Assembly (NCBI GenBank): GCA_000149265.1
Contig: CH003190.1
Location: forward strand, 1-64,000
DNA: 64,000 nt
Source: Ciona savignyi
Lineage: Eukaryota; Chordata; Ascidiacea; Phlebobranchia; Cionidae
Reading direction: 5' to 3'
Part shown: positions 35,992 to 47,161 of the stretch, one piece after another
Layout of the letters: every line of letters starts with the position of its first letter
Numbering within the stretch: position 1 is the first letter of the stretch
Position numbers and translations under genes: made by a program
Notes under the pieces: generated by a model
The model's database searches: none
What the model saw: the letters and a program-made list of their open reading frames with translations, nothing else
Told to the model about the DNA's origin: nothing

Positions 35992-37780
35992 CCTATAATG
36001 TTCCAATTTGAAAGCTGTTGAGATGTGTTAATTATTTGATATTACTTTGAATCAAGGCAACTTATGTTAAGTGTGTTAAACAAAAACAATAGTGCAAAGG
36101 CGAGCAAGTATGGATTGAACTGTGATCACCACAACCTTTTTTGCCCATTGATATTAGGACTGGTTGTCTCTAAAAGTAAAATAAAATAGTAGTGATGTTT
36201 TTTTAAGTAGTGGAATAAAGTAGTTACTAATTTTGCAATCAAATGAACGGGTTAATAATAATAGCTTTAAAAAAATTTGTTGAATTTTTGATCGCTGTCG
36301 CATCGCTTACATCATGGGGATTCCCCAGTCGTTGACGCGTCGCGCTGCAGTGGGCATCAGCCTTAAGTCACCCATACAAATCTTTGCTCCCAAGATTTGT
36401 TATACATACCGCCGCTGTCGTAACTTCCCTTTCATTTACTATACACATTCTCTTTCAAGGCTATAAGCGTTGGTAGCAAGGGCTCTATTAAGAAAAATAA
36501 GCCTATTTTCCCAATCCGACTGCACTTGTATGTTTTTAAATTAATAAATAATATCAACTGTCTCATTCCCAATTCACAAAGCCATTTGGGTAAGTAAATT
36601 AAATAGTTTATTTTGCACTTGATTTTGGCTGTAAGGCGAATTTTCCGTCTGGCAACCCTGGACGTGATTTGAACGCGCAACTTTCTCGAGAATGGTGTGT
36701 GTTCTCCAAGCTTGATTTTAGGAAGATACCGACCGCTGCTCTTTTTTATCTTCTGCCGATTTCTATCGTACTGAAATTGAATTGGTATATGACCATAGAA
36801 CGAAGAGGCCTTAAAACATATTGATGTATGTTTATCACCTGTAACGCGTCGTAGTGTTTTACCACCAGCCAGTGCAAGGTGTTCTTTGACGTTACTTTTA
36901 AGATGGTGAAAGGCACTTCCCCCTTCTAACAGCAACGTAAACCGTCTTTGGGGTTAAAAAAGCCCGTTGAAATACACATAAAACAAGTAAAACATAAATT
37001 TCAGAATAAAAATTAAATACGTATAATTATTTACCCTCCCAGTCCTTTTTTTGCAACTTTAACCCGGGTTCGGTTGAGATCTGTATTTCTTAACAGCAAG
37101 CCACACTCTATACCAAGTTTCGCATCAAATGATCGATGCAATACCATAACCTGCGTTACCAGGAAAAATGAAAGGTGGTTGGTTGGTTGGTTGCACACCT
37201 TCATTCACTAAATCAATCAGATTTTTAATTTTCTTCCATTGTTATAATATTTATGATATTGCTTTGCCATCAACGGAAGATAGTAGAATTGCCGTCGCTG
37301 GTTTCGTCTGGGGCCTTTATGTTAAATTTGTGTAATGAAACTTCTGTTGTCGGATTGCTGCCTTGTACTATTGCCATCGTTGTTTGGAGTTGGGGAGTGT
37401 CAGGACTCCCCTTCTACCACAGAAGAAACACGCCCAATTAGCACTGACTGTGAGGTGACCTTGATTGAATATCACCCCTGCGTGATTTGGAGTGATGTTT
37501 TTTTTTGGAAGGGGGAGGGCGAAAAATGTGCACTTGTAAAATTTGGTCTCAAAAAGTTATTTTAAAGTTGGCAAAGCTAAATTTTAAACTGCAAGTCTGA
37601 GAGCTTATGATTTGTAAAATAGTCTTTACAGCAAAAAAATATTCACTGTCAATATATTATTACATTTTGGTAAAAAAACAGTGGAATCTCTGCATCAGAC
37701 AGTCTGGTCAAAGTGAATAAGGGTTAGAAATGTTAAATAAAATAAATCACCTGCGTTTTCGATGGTAAAGAAGAAATAAT
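35992..37780. other. No supported gene
   Basis: The longest frame, 36432-36935 on the minus strand (167 codons), has no motif I recognise and a strongly basic, unstructured composition. I do not call it a gene. A short GGTT microsatellite lies near 37173-37190. Confidence 0.45.
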
Positions 37781-38790
37781 TTCACCATCACACCTTGCAT
37801 GGTTTAAGGTCAGCATTATATTGTCATTTTCATAAAAGGCGAAATTGGCAACTTGCTGAAATGGTTGGTTTTCTGATCTAATACGGGATTTTAACAAACC
37901 AAGGTAACTAACTATCAAATGGAAAAGCAGAAATGTTTTCAAGTGACCCAAACCTCTTGTTGTAATCTATGGACATTATAAATCATGAAATAAAGTCCCG
38001 CAACAAACTTGAAACAAGATTTAAGGATTCCTGTGAATCATCAGACTCCTAGCAGTTCCAAATTTCAAGAAATGTTTACATGACGTAATTTCTGTGTCAT
38101 TCAGCAAGACATATTCAGCATACAGCATAAACAGCCGCAGTTCAGTTGCTTTCCAATATAACAGATGGGGGACATCGAACGCATTTTGTGGATAAATAAA
38201 TTCGCAAGGAATGTGTTGTTTCAATTTAACTGGATGCTTCTTGGAGACATCTTGACGTGATTTTGCTTTTTGCAGTCGCCGCATGACTCCAAGCTCCTAT
38301 AAAACATAAATCTTGCAAAAAATACCTACCCTAATGAATTTCACAACTGCACAGGAGAAGTTGTCCTTGTTGTTTAGATTTAATGGCGAAAGTAGTTTTT
38401 GTAGTGCAGTAAGAGCACGGATAAAAACTGAAAAAGATGGGTTAAAACAAGACTTTTATAGTCTATATGTCAGCTGTTACAGTTAACACTAAAATATGTA
38501 AAAACACAGTGTTAGTCTGCAAATGCTTCGGTGTCTCAGTGTAGTCCTTGATAATCCAATGACAATTGTTACTTGGGGTGCCTTACCATTCATTCTCAAT
38601 GTTATTATTGCAGAATTCCATTCCAGCTTTAAATTTCTTCCCTGCCACCTTAATAATTGTTTCCAACCAACTTCTTTTGTAAATACGTCATCAAAAGATT
38701 TGGAGTTTGGATAAATAAGCTTAAAATCTTTAAAAAAATTAAGAAAAGTGTACTCTTGCCTATTATTCCCCATCATTAAAATGTACAAAT
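37781..38790 (-). pseudogene. TNP2/En-Spm-like transposase C-terminal fragment
   Basis: The minus strand has YWKATELRLFMLYAEYVLL (about 38155-38100), the part that in animal TNP2-like proteins reads W-K-A-T-E-x-R-x-F-L-L-Y. Two shifted frames follow, GSLENISAFPFDS and YLGLLKSRIRSENQPFQQV (37950-37850), which also fit the C-terminus of that group. An unassigned frame at 38788-38489 lies upstream. Frameshifts and missing N-terminal catalytic parts make it a relic. The family assignment is from memory of the pattern only. Confidence 0.45.
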
Positions 38791-38799
38791 CTTGGGTAT

Positions 38800-39544
38800 G
38801 GATGTGATTAAGGGGGGTTGGTTGATAAGCGAAAATTTGTTGACGACGGTAAGCTGAAGTTTCTCTTCCATGTAAAGTTTAATTTGTTTGTTGTTGGTTT
38901 GGTTTCTTTGGTACATTTCGTTTTAGCCATTAGATCTCTAATGACGGACAAATAGAATAATGTGAGCACAAATCAAGTTTCTTTCTGTGGAAGTAAAAAC
39001 ATGTCAGCACGAGCACATACGCATTAAGTAGCTTGTCAAAATTTCGCCCTGGTGAAGCACAGATGCTAACCTCTGTAGCGGCTGCTTACTGAATATATTA
39101 ACTAATTATTACTTATATTTTAACACGGTAGACGGTTAGCGGTTTTACTTTATTATTAAATTGTTTGACTCTAAGCATAACCGGCTACGTAGTTTTATAT
39201 ATGGGGACGGGCTGTAGGGTACGTTAAGCGTATTCCCGCCCTCGAGGAGCACCAGAACCCTAGGCTATACAGACTGTGGATTTGGAAACACAGTGCTGTA
39301 TGAGCCTAGACATCTCTGTCTGTGTTTTTCTCTGATGTAATGAGGTCCTTTATATGTGATTTTGGCACAAGGAAAAAATGGGACGAAGAATATCTAAAAC
39401 ACACTTAATAATTTAGAAGTTTTCTCGGTCGCGTTAATTGCCTCGTGAATTTAGACAACAAACAGTTCGTCGTCCTTTAGCGATTTCTTTGTTTCTTGAA
39501 ATTTTTCTTGGAATGATGTCGCAAGCAGCCAATTATGTCGGTAC
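38800..39544. other. No recognisable gene
   Basis: No frame over 60 codons with motifs and no repeat structure was noticed. Confidence 0.5.
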
Positions 39545-41175
39545 GACACCTCCATTCTCTTCTGCATTGAATTGAGTCACATCCAAATCCAGTTCTTCGT
39601 AGCATCATATGCAATACAGTTTTGCAGGATCATCAGAATTGGAAACAACAGCAGTATTTGTGGTACCATCACATCGATTTTCAAGATTACGGAAAAGCAG
39701 TTCAGGCACAAGATGTTTAGCATAAAAACTTCTCCAACACATCTAAACTGGTCAGTACGAACTTTTTATTGGAGCTTACCGTGACAATATGAAAACCACT
39801 GTGGCGTCCAGACAACAAAGTCACAAGCCTTCAATTTACCAACATACATTTGTATTTGAATCTTTGTGCTCTGTATCAGTGCTTCTTCATCCAGTGATTT
39901 TGTATACCGTAATGAATGGGTACGGACACTTTACTTCCAACAACTTTTTGATGTTATGGTACTCGCATTGAAATAAACCATCTGGTGTGGCACCAAGATA
40001 AGACTTTCCCATATTTGTACATATATACAAACAAGTTTGATTAAGCATAAAATTGTTATGAATATTCTGCATACGTTTATTGTAAGCTTGAAAAGCATTC
40101 GACTCATTTTGAATTTCCCATCGTTGGCGCAAACTCTTTCTCGACAGATATGCTTAATTAGAGAGACAGGTGGTAAAGCTGGAGAAGTGTGGATAGCAGC
40201 ATGACAATTGGAGGCGGTTAGTCGTCCGTCCAATGCGTTCGTTGTTCTTTCCATATTAATGAATTTCTTTGCTGATGTGTCTGACTTTCCACTTAATTGG
40301 CAGTTTCCTCATTGATGTTTGTTTATATTCCGAATTGTTTTTATAGCCAAACTATTTAACTCCTCTAAATTTAGTGAATAATGTTGCACATGGTATAATA
40401 ATCTTAATACGTGGTGGTGGAACAAAATTTGGCTTGAAATCATTTGCATATGCATCATTTGTTGACAAAACAAGAGGCTTGATGGATAATTAGGCTTTTC
40501 ACTTAAAAGTTGCTCTTGCTCTGTTGGAGTAGAAATAATACTAGCAGAGCTGGCGATCACGTTTTTTGAAAGACTGAAAACTGCACTTTCTGAACTGAAA
40601 TTTATTTGAGACACTGACTGGTAATGGGTTGATTTTTTCTACAAAATCATTATTCCACCTGCATGCTTGCTTGCTTGGTTGTGCAGGGGTGTGTTCAAGA
40701 CGAACAGCTGCCTCACTTTTAAAGAGCAAGGCTCCATCCAACATGGGAACAAGATTCACCAGCCATGCAGTTGCAGTGGGCAACCATCACTGAAGCATTC
40801 TTTCGGTTCAGTGCAATCTAAGGAGAATGGGGTTCATCATTCAATCTCTGTGATGGCCGAACTTGTGGTGTGAGGATTGCACAGGGACCTTGCTCACCAC
40901 TGCTGTTAAAATAAAGCTTGCTTTGCACCCAACCACTCACAAATTGATTGTGTGCCTCCAAACTTTTTCGGTTTTTCATGGACTCTCGATATTCATACAC
41001 ATATCTGGCCATTCAAGCTGGGGCCACTGTAGAGGATCATTAGAAAAAATATCTCCTGGAAGCTGATAAGGAGGACACTTGGAAATATAATGCCAGCTTT
41101 TTCTTGTACCTCCCAGTGCACATACGTCAAGGCTATTATTAGTATAGTTATTATAAACTTTGAACATTTTTTCAA
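39545..41175 (-). pseudogene. SWIM-YqaJ (lambda-exonuclease-like) gene, decayed
   Basis: Parts in minus-strand order: PPYQLPGDIFS and LQWPQLEWPDMCM (41090-40990); SLEAHNQFVSGWVQ (near 40940); a SWIM region ending LFKSEAAVRLE (near 40700); a linker; RLTASNCHAAIHTSP (near 40215); and the YqaJ core WEIQNESNAFQAY...YLGATPDGLFQC...LLEVKCPYPF (40130-39905). The GATPDG Asp and the EVK pair match the D...ExK nuclease site of this fold. IQIQMYVGKLKACDFVVWT follows near 39800. Single-base shifts occur near 40790, 40130 and 39905. YqaJ proteins are 5'-3' exonucleases in phages; multicopy animal versions are of unclear role and may be mobile. Confidence 0.65.
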
Positions 41176-41409
41176 CTGCCGTAAGAATTAAATTTCACAG
41201 AAAACATAGTATTAGACTTATAGGTAGAGGTATGCTACTAAATTACTAAACACAGCTTGTGCCATATTATTGCATTTGTTATTAAAGCTCGTAGTAGGCC
41301 AGAGAAGCCACGTTAAACAGCCTAAATTGCCGCTCGCAGCACACCATAAATGCTTGATTTTTGTTATCTTATTTGACATGTTGGAAAAAAATTTACAGAC
41401 TTTTAATTT

Positions 41410-41966
41410 TTACCTTTACTGGAGCAAAATCTTAGGCAGGTGAAAAAGTTTGTGTTGAATTTTTACTCTCATTAACGCAATTTGATAAACGTAACGATGA
41501 GCTTATGTAAAATAAGTTTACCGGTCTTTTTTTACTTGCCGAAATATGCATTTATGACCTTTACCGATACCGAATAACCTTACCGGTACATGGTATATTA
41601 TGTTTAGCCTTATAACATTTTGTATCTCAAATTGCTAACAAAAGTAAATTAGGATGCTAAGGGTAGCTGATATTAACTACATCTGGTTGTCTGCACAAAC
41701 GTACAAATTTCTTTCACGTCCGATTCGTCTGTGGCAGCAGGTTGCGAAATTTGCAAGCGGATTGTTGTACTTACTCTTTGGTGTTTTTGTTAAGTAACAA
41801 TAACACGGTAATAAATAATCAAATGTTTACTTCACAACTTAGGTAATAAACATTTTATACACGTGGCCAAAGCTCAAATATTACAACAACTTTTAAGTTA
41901 TCATCTTTAAGTAAAAGCAATCTAATTTCCTTGAACTAGCGTGCCAGGGGTTGCCCATGCCTGCTC
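41410..41966 (-). repeat. Inverted half copy of the hAT MITE at 34942-35983
   Basis: Matches 34942-35500 in reverse, ending in the same CAGGCATGGGCAACCCC terminus at 41966. The other half and the second end are absent, so no target duplication can be defined. Confidence 0.8.
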
Positions 41967-42117
41967 TAAATTGTATTGGTTTCAAAGGGGTCGTTAACGT
42001 TGGCCATCCATTATAAAAATACTATTACATATTTTATTTTTGAAGTATATGTGTTTTTGTTATTTAAACAAATTTTAAATTTCTGCAATTTTACTCACAC
42101 CTTATTCTCTCCAACTC

Positions 42118-42464
42118 ATGCCGCGCGACCATATAAAAAAACGTCTTGTAGGATTTTGGAGCGAGGTGTCCATGCTAGATGATGCCATTCAAGAAGCAAA
42201 AAATGAAAATAAATTGATAACCTTAGCCAAAAAATGCAATGCCCCCCCCCCCCCCGCACGACTCTTGCGAGACATATAAACGGTTTAATACAAAAGCCAG
42301 CAGGATCCACCCATCTTGGTCCTTCAACTTCCATAAGTAGTAATAATGAACAAACAGCACAGCTTATTGAACTCGACATTAAGTTGTACTTACCTCAGGC
42401 TTTATCAATTCAAAGAGCAATACACCTGAACAAGCCTGTGTTGCAAAGTTTTTTCAGCTGCTAG
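42118..42464 (+). pseudogene. Pogo/Tigger-like transposase N-terminus with HTH_psq
   Basis: A start at 42118 gives a frame with MLDDAIQEAKNEN and AKKCNA, then a run of 14 C residues (42242-42255). A second frame continues RTTLARHINGLIQKPAG and HLGPSTSISSNNEQT. Together these match a psq-type helix-turn-helix, which binds the transposon ends, followed by the usual linker. The poly-C tract replaces a few residues and shifts the frame. No DDE core follows, so only the DNA-binding portion remains. Confidence 0.55.
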
Positions 42465-42566
42465 AGAGTACAGTGATTAGATTAGATCTAAGAAAGAAGC
42501 CCCCCAATGTTTGATGTTTTTTTGCAGAGTAAGGTGATTTAACTTTGAGAGTATCTATCTATAGAC

Positions 42567-42879
42567 CAAGGGGGTTCTTAAACTTGGGGGGCGTGAACAC
42601 TTCTCAAGGGGGGCGCGAGCATGACAGTGACAAAAATGTCGTAACAAACTGGAATGCGAAGCAGATCTTCGATGTTCGTTGTCTTCAAAAAAGCCTCGAA
42701 TTAAACCAATAGTTTCCCAAAAACAGTTGCTTGCATCCTTCACACTAAGCAGGGTAATAATGGCAAATAAATTAATTATTGTTCTAGTTTTCGTAAATTT
42801 GATTTTTGAGTAGGTGAGGCGTGAGCATGAATCACAAATCTCAAGGGGGGCGCGACTGAAATAGTTTAAGAACCACTGG
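42567..42879. mobile_element. Small hAT-type MITE (313 bp)
   Basis: Ends CAAGGGGGTTCTTAAACTT and AGTTTAAGAACCACTG are inverted and imperfect. The flanks CTATAGAC (42559-42566) and GTATAGAC (42880-42887) match at 7 of 8 positions, consistent with an 8-bp target duplication that has mutated once. GGGGGGCGCG repeats near both ends. It has no coding potential. Confidence 0.75.
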
Positions 42880-42887
42880 TATAGACT

Positions 42888-43744
42888 ATTAATGTCGACA
42901 AAAGGGAAAATGATTGTTTTAAGGTAAGCAAGCTTTTCTTCGTCAGTTGTAAAACATTTTGTTCCTAAAAATAAAAACATTTTTTTTACAGCACTACAAT
43001 GAAAGAAACATCCCTCAATTTTGCACAAAGAATTAAAGGTGCAGCTAAAATTGGATAACTTTTTTTTTACAGATTGGTAATAAAGGAAAAGTAAGGTGTT
43101 TATTATTTAAATTGTCTTTACCCATCCCATGGTCATCATAGAAAATTTAAAAACAACAATGTATTTTCAAAATCGTTTTCTTGTAAGGTATAGGAGGGGG
43201 GAAAGGCGGCACCCATGACCATGCGGGACCTTTGAACCACCCCACTTAAAATCAATACGAAAACTCTTTAGCGCCAATTTTGATCTTAAAGTGGTAGTTG
43301 TTTTTGTGTACTGTTTTTATTTAAAGTATGACTCCCAATCGTAATTTTGTTTTAGCATTAAGGCAGCAAATTGTAACTGTTTCTTCTTTTTAGTAGACAG
43401 TTTAAAAATCAAAGATATATTTTTAATGGTAATTAATTTAAGGATAATAAATTCTTTTAGTCGTAGTTTTAAGAAATCTTCACATGGGTCTTTCAGTAAA
43501 GTTAAAATGAAAATTGCTTTGGAATCTGTGATCATGAAAAAAGAAATCTGGTTAAGAGAACATGTTTTTGCCAAGCGAAGTTTCTAATCATCCAGAACCA
43601 GAAAGTTAACGCAAGAAAACTTCCTCGGAAACAGCAATTTCAGCCTCACAGTAATCGAAAATAGATGAAGTCAAGTATACAAGGTGGCTTTGGAGAGAGA
43701 TGCAGAAGCTAAATATTCTCATCACTTTAAAGAAAGAGTGATAT
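42888..43744. other. No supported gene
   Basis: A short frame on the minus strand (43574-43317) has no recognisable motif. The remainder is AT-rich. Confidence 0.45.
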
Positions 43745-45025
43745 TTTGACAGACATGGCATGTCGCCCTGACATCTCTACCAGAAGAAATATTGGAATCG
43801 TAATGAAACTTGGCCGTTGGTTAGTTAGTAGACAACATCGTCTAGATATGATGTAGAAACCAAAATTTTAGGTGATAAACCCAGGGGAATAATTCCCCTG
43901 GAAGGTTAAAAACCAAAACGGTATATTTTATAAAAACATTTAGCTCTTTGAAGCATAGCGCTTGAACGGCTGCTTGCTTCAATTTGTATCAGATTTGGTA
44001 GAATGCATTAGGCACTGATGATTTAACACTTAAAAGAAATTAAAATATTACCTAGGGAAATAAATACCCTAAAAATAAGATTTTGTTCTAAAATCATGAT
44101 TGTGACAGGCATGCCGCCACGTCGCCCCTACCTACATCTGCAATGAAAATTAGACATTTTTCAGTCAAAATGGTCTACTAGATATGCAGAAACAAAATTT
44201 TGGGTGATAAATCGGGGGGAATTCCCCTGGGACGTTAAAAACCAAAACGGTATTTATTTTTTTTATATAAAAAATAGCCTTTTTTGGTCATAGCGCTTAA
44301 ACAGCTGCTGCTACAATTTGAATCAGATTTGGTGGAATGTAAGTGCATTTAGTCACTGATATAACACTTAAAAGAAATAAAAAAAATTACCTAGGGAAAT
44401 CCCCTAAAAATAGGATTTCAAAAAAGGAGTAATGGAATCACAATGAACATTTGTAAGAGAACATGGGCTAGATTTTTTGGGTAATGGAATCTAGGAGAAT
44501 TCCCCTGAGACGTTAAAAACCAAAAGGTTTTTTCTAATAAATTAGCTTTTGGGTGCATAGCGCTTGAACGAACGGCTGCTCTAATTTTAATCAGATTTGG
44601 TGAAACGTAATCTATGGTACTCCCTTAAAAACGAAGATTTGTTCCTGAATTTTAAAATTTGAAAGGCATGCCATATCGCACTGACATATCCAACAAGGAG
44701 TCGACAAATCATATTAAAACTCTAACAATTGTTGTTACATAACATGACGCACATATATGTAAAAACAGAAACTTGTCTACTAAACCTAGGAGAATTCCCA
44801 GAAACATGAACAACTAAATCGGGCGGGCTGTTTTGGCAATTTAGTTTTTTTCATTTCACTACAGCGCTTTTATAAAAGGTTAAATTAAAAAAAACATTTG
44901 TGGTGAAATGTTCATATATTTAAGACGTTTATTCTTTTTTTTAACTAAACATGGAAAATAAGTTTGGTTGGATAACTATGGGACCCATGCGTTTTATGCT
45001 TGCAGAAACAAAAAAGTACGTACTT
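43745..45025. repeat. Tandem array of the palindrome-bearing repeat family
   Basis: About four degenerate units of 280-350 bp. The GGCATG...CGACATC-like box lies near 43757, 44108 and 44663. Palindromes of the CCCAGGGGAATTCCCCTGGG type lie near 43883, 44211 and 44494. GCATAGCGCT recurs near 43953, 44289 and 44555. The array ends with ATGGGACCCATGCG near 44980, as at 14670. This is a diverged relative of the arrays in blocks A and C, so the family is dispersed. Confidence 0.7.
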
Positions 45026-45517
45026 AGTGTATAAAATAAAAAAAATTGTGTTTAGGGAACATGTGGCATAAATATATGGCATATACAGCACGTGTTTTAC
45101 AAATAGTGGTGGTTAAACACGTGGTTGGCACTCTCTAGTTTAAATGTAAAATTGATTAAACTTTATCAATATTCAAATAATATATCCGTTAAACCAGCGG
45201 TTCCCAAACTTTTGTTGTTGGCGGCGCCTTTTGTAAACTTAAGCCGCCTCCACACAGAACGCGGTTTGCGTTTCACACGGTAGCGGTAAAACCGCGCGGT
45301 TGCCAAGCGGTAAACATGTTCACACAAAACGCGTTGACGCAACACTAATTTTCGCGGGAAAACTTACATACAGACCAGCTTTTCAGCATTAGAAGTGTCC
45401 AAAATGAAAGTGTCTAATAGAAAAAAGCTATTGGTGTTAAGTCACAACCAGATTTTGATGGCATACATATCAAGCCTTGTAACAAAATCTCAAAGGTAAT
45501 GTATAGGATACGATACG

Positions 45518-46833
45518 TTGCGTTTTGTAAAAACTATTTTAACTTTTCGACCTGTTTTTGCGTACAGAGTAATTCGTGGCGAAGTGATTCTCGTAGATGA
45601 GATAAGAACAGATCCCGAACTTTTTTTCGAATATTTTCGAATGAGCCCAACAACTTTTGACGAGCTGCTTTCGCACGTGGAGCCACTTATATACAAATCT
45701 CGGCTGATAAACGGCTTGCCTTATAACTCTTCGGTATGTAGCTCGAATTTACTATCAAGGCCGATTTGCATTATATCTGGCGACTGGAAACTCGATGCGT
45801 TCGCTGTCTTTCAGTTTTCGCATCGGATATAGTACTTGCTGTGAAATCATCGGGGAAACATGTGAAGCAATATGGTCTACACTACGACCACTATACTTGA
45901 AGACCCCTACATCACCTCAAGAATGGCGATTAATCGCCTCTAAATTTGAGAGTAATTGGAATTTTCCACTGTGTAATGGCGCTTACAGAGGGTTAAAACC
46001 CCCCGACTAACGTCGAACGTTGCAGTTAACTTACCGCAAAAACGTCAAACGTTGCATGCAGTAAGCACGTGATGATCCAAGCTCCTGAAAAGCAGGGCTC
46101 CGAGTATTACAATTACAAAAGATATCACAGTATTATTCTTTTGGCCTTATGTGATGCAGAATATTGCTTTACGGCAGTTGATATCGGAGATTCCGGTCGA
46201 CACAGTGACGGGGGGGTATTTTCCAATTCCCAGTTTGGAAAATGTTTTACCCAGAACGAGAAAATGTTCTGTGCGTTCCACAAGATGACCTTCTCCCAGG
46301 TCCTTCTATCCGAGTACCGTACTGTATAGTGGGGGATGCGGCTTTTCCTCTCAGAAAAAACATAATGAGACCGTATCCTGGGCGATACTTACCAGACGAC
46401 CAACAAATATTTAACTATCGTTTATCACGCGCTCGCCGCGTTGTTGAAAATGCATTTGGAATTCTTTCATCAAGGTGGAGAATATTTCGAAGACCAATTA
46501 TTGCGGAACCCAAAAAAGTTATTGCAATAACCAAAGCCTGCTGTTGTTTACACAACTTTCTCCAAACTCGGGGAAAAATATGCCCACCAACGTTTGTTGA
46601 CCGCGAAGATGCCGAAGGTAATGAATGTTATACTGGGAGACTGGCGGTCAAGCGGAAGCATTCTGCAACCTGTAGGGCGCACAGGAAGTAACACTTATCC
46701 TCATCAGCTTCTGACATCCGAAACAAATTTAAAGACTATTTTATATCAAACGTTGGTGAAGTTGACTGGCAGTACAGAGTCATTAAAAGGCACTGATTTT
46801 TACACTAAAGTCATTGCTGCATTTTCGTTGTAA
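45518..46833 (+). pseudogene. PIF/Harbinger transposase, broken
   Basis: Successive frames cover a HARBI1-like nuclease. FFEYFRMSPTTFDELLSHV (near 45630) is the helical N-terminal region. FESNWNFPLCNGA (near 45955-45985) should lead into the first catalytic Asp (G-x-x-D-G), but about 75 bp of unrelated sequence replaces it. HVMIQAPEKQGSEYYNYK, DIGDSGRHSDGGVF and IVGDAAFPL follow, then RVVENAFGILSSRW with the conserved Glu (near 46450). A C-terminal stretch near 46740 contains VGEVDWQ. Frame changes occur near 45735-45800, 46010, 46255, 46640 and 46720. The element would need transposase in trans. Confidence 0.85.
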
Positions 46834-47161
46834 GTTGTGTTGTTTATAGTTTATTTAAATAATAACAAAAATTGTTGCACAAAGCCTGAGTTTTATTATT
46901 GATTATACTTAAGACGATATAAATAATACTCCATTATGTGAAGCATTGCTTCATCGCTCTGGTCTGATGGCAAACCGCGCAGTTTTTTTTTCAATTAAGG
47001 CACTAAAATTAGAAAACTCGTCTGAGTCATGCCCCTCATCAAATCCTTTGGCACACATTTTCTCAATCGCATCCGTGCTCGATTAAACAGCACATATTAA
47101 GAGACTCCTGTGAAAGAAGAAATATATATTACATTCACAGAGACTATGATTAAAAAGGGAC

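Noticed and set aside
36432-36935. 167-codon minus-strand frame
   Set aside because: No recognisable domain, no start context or neighbours to support it; length alone is not enough in AT-rich DNA.
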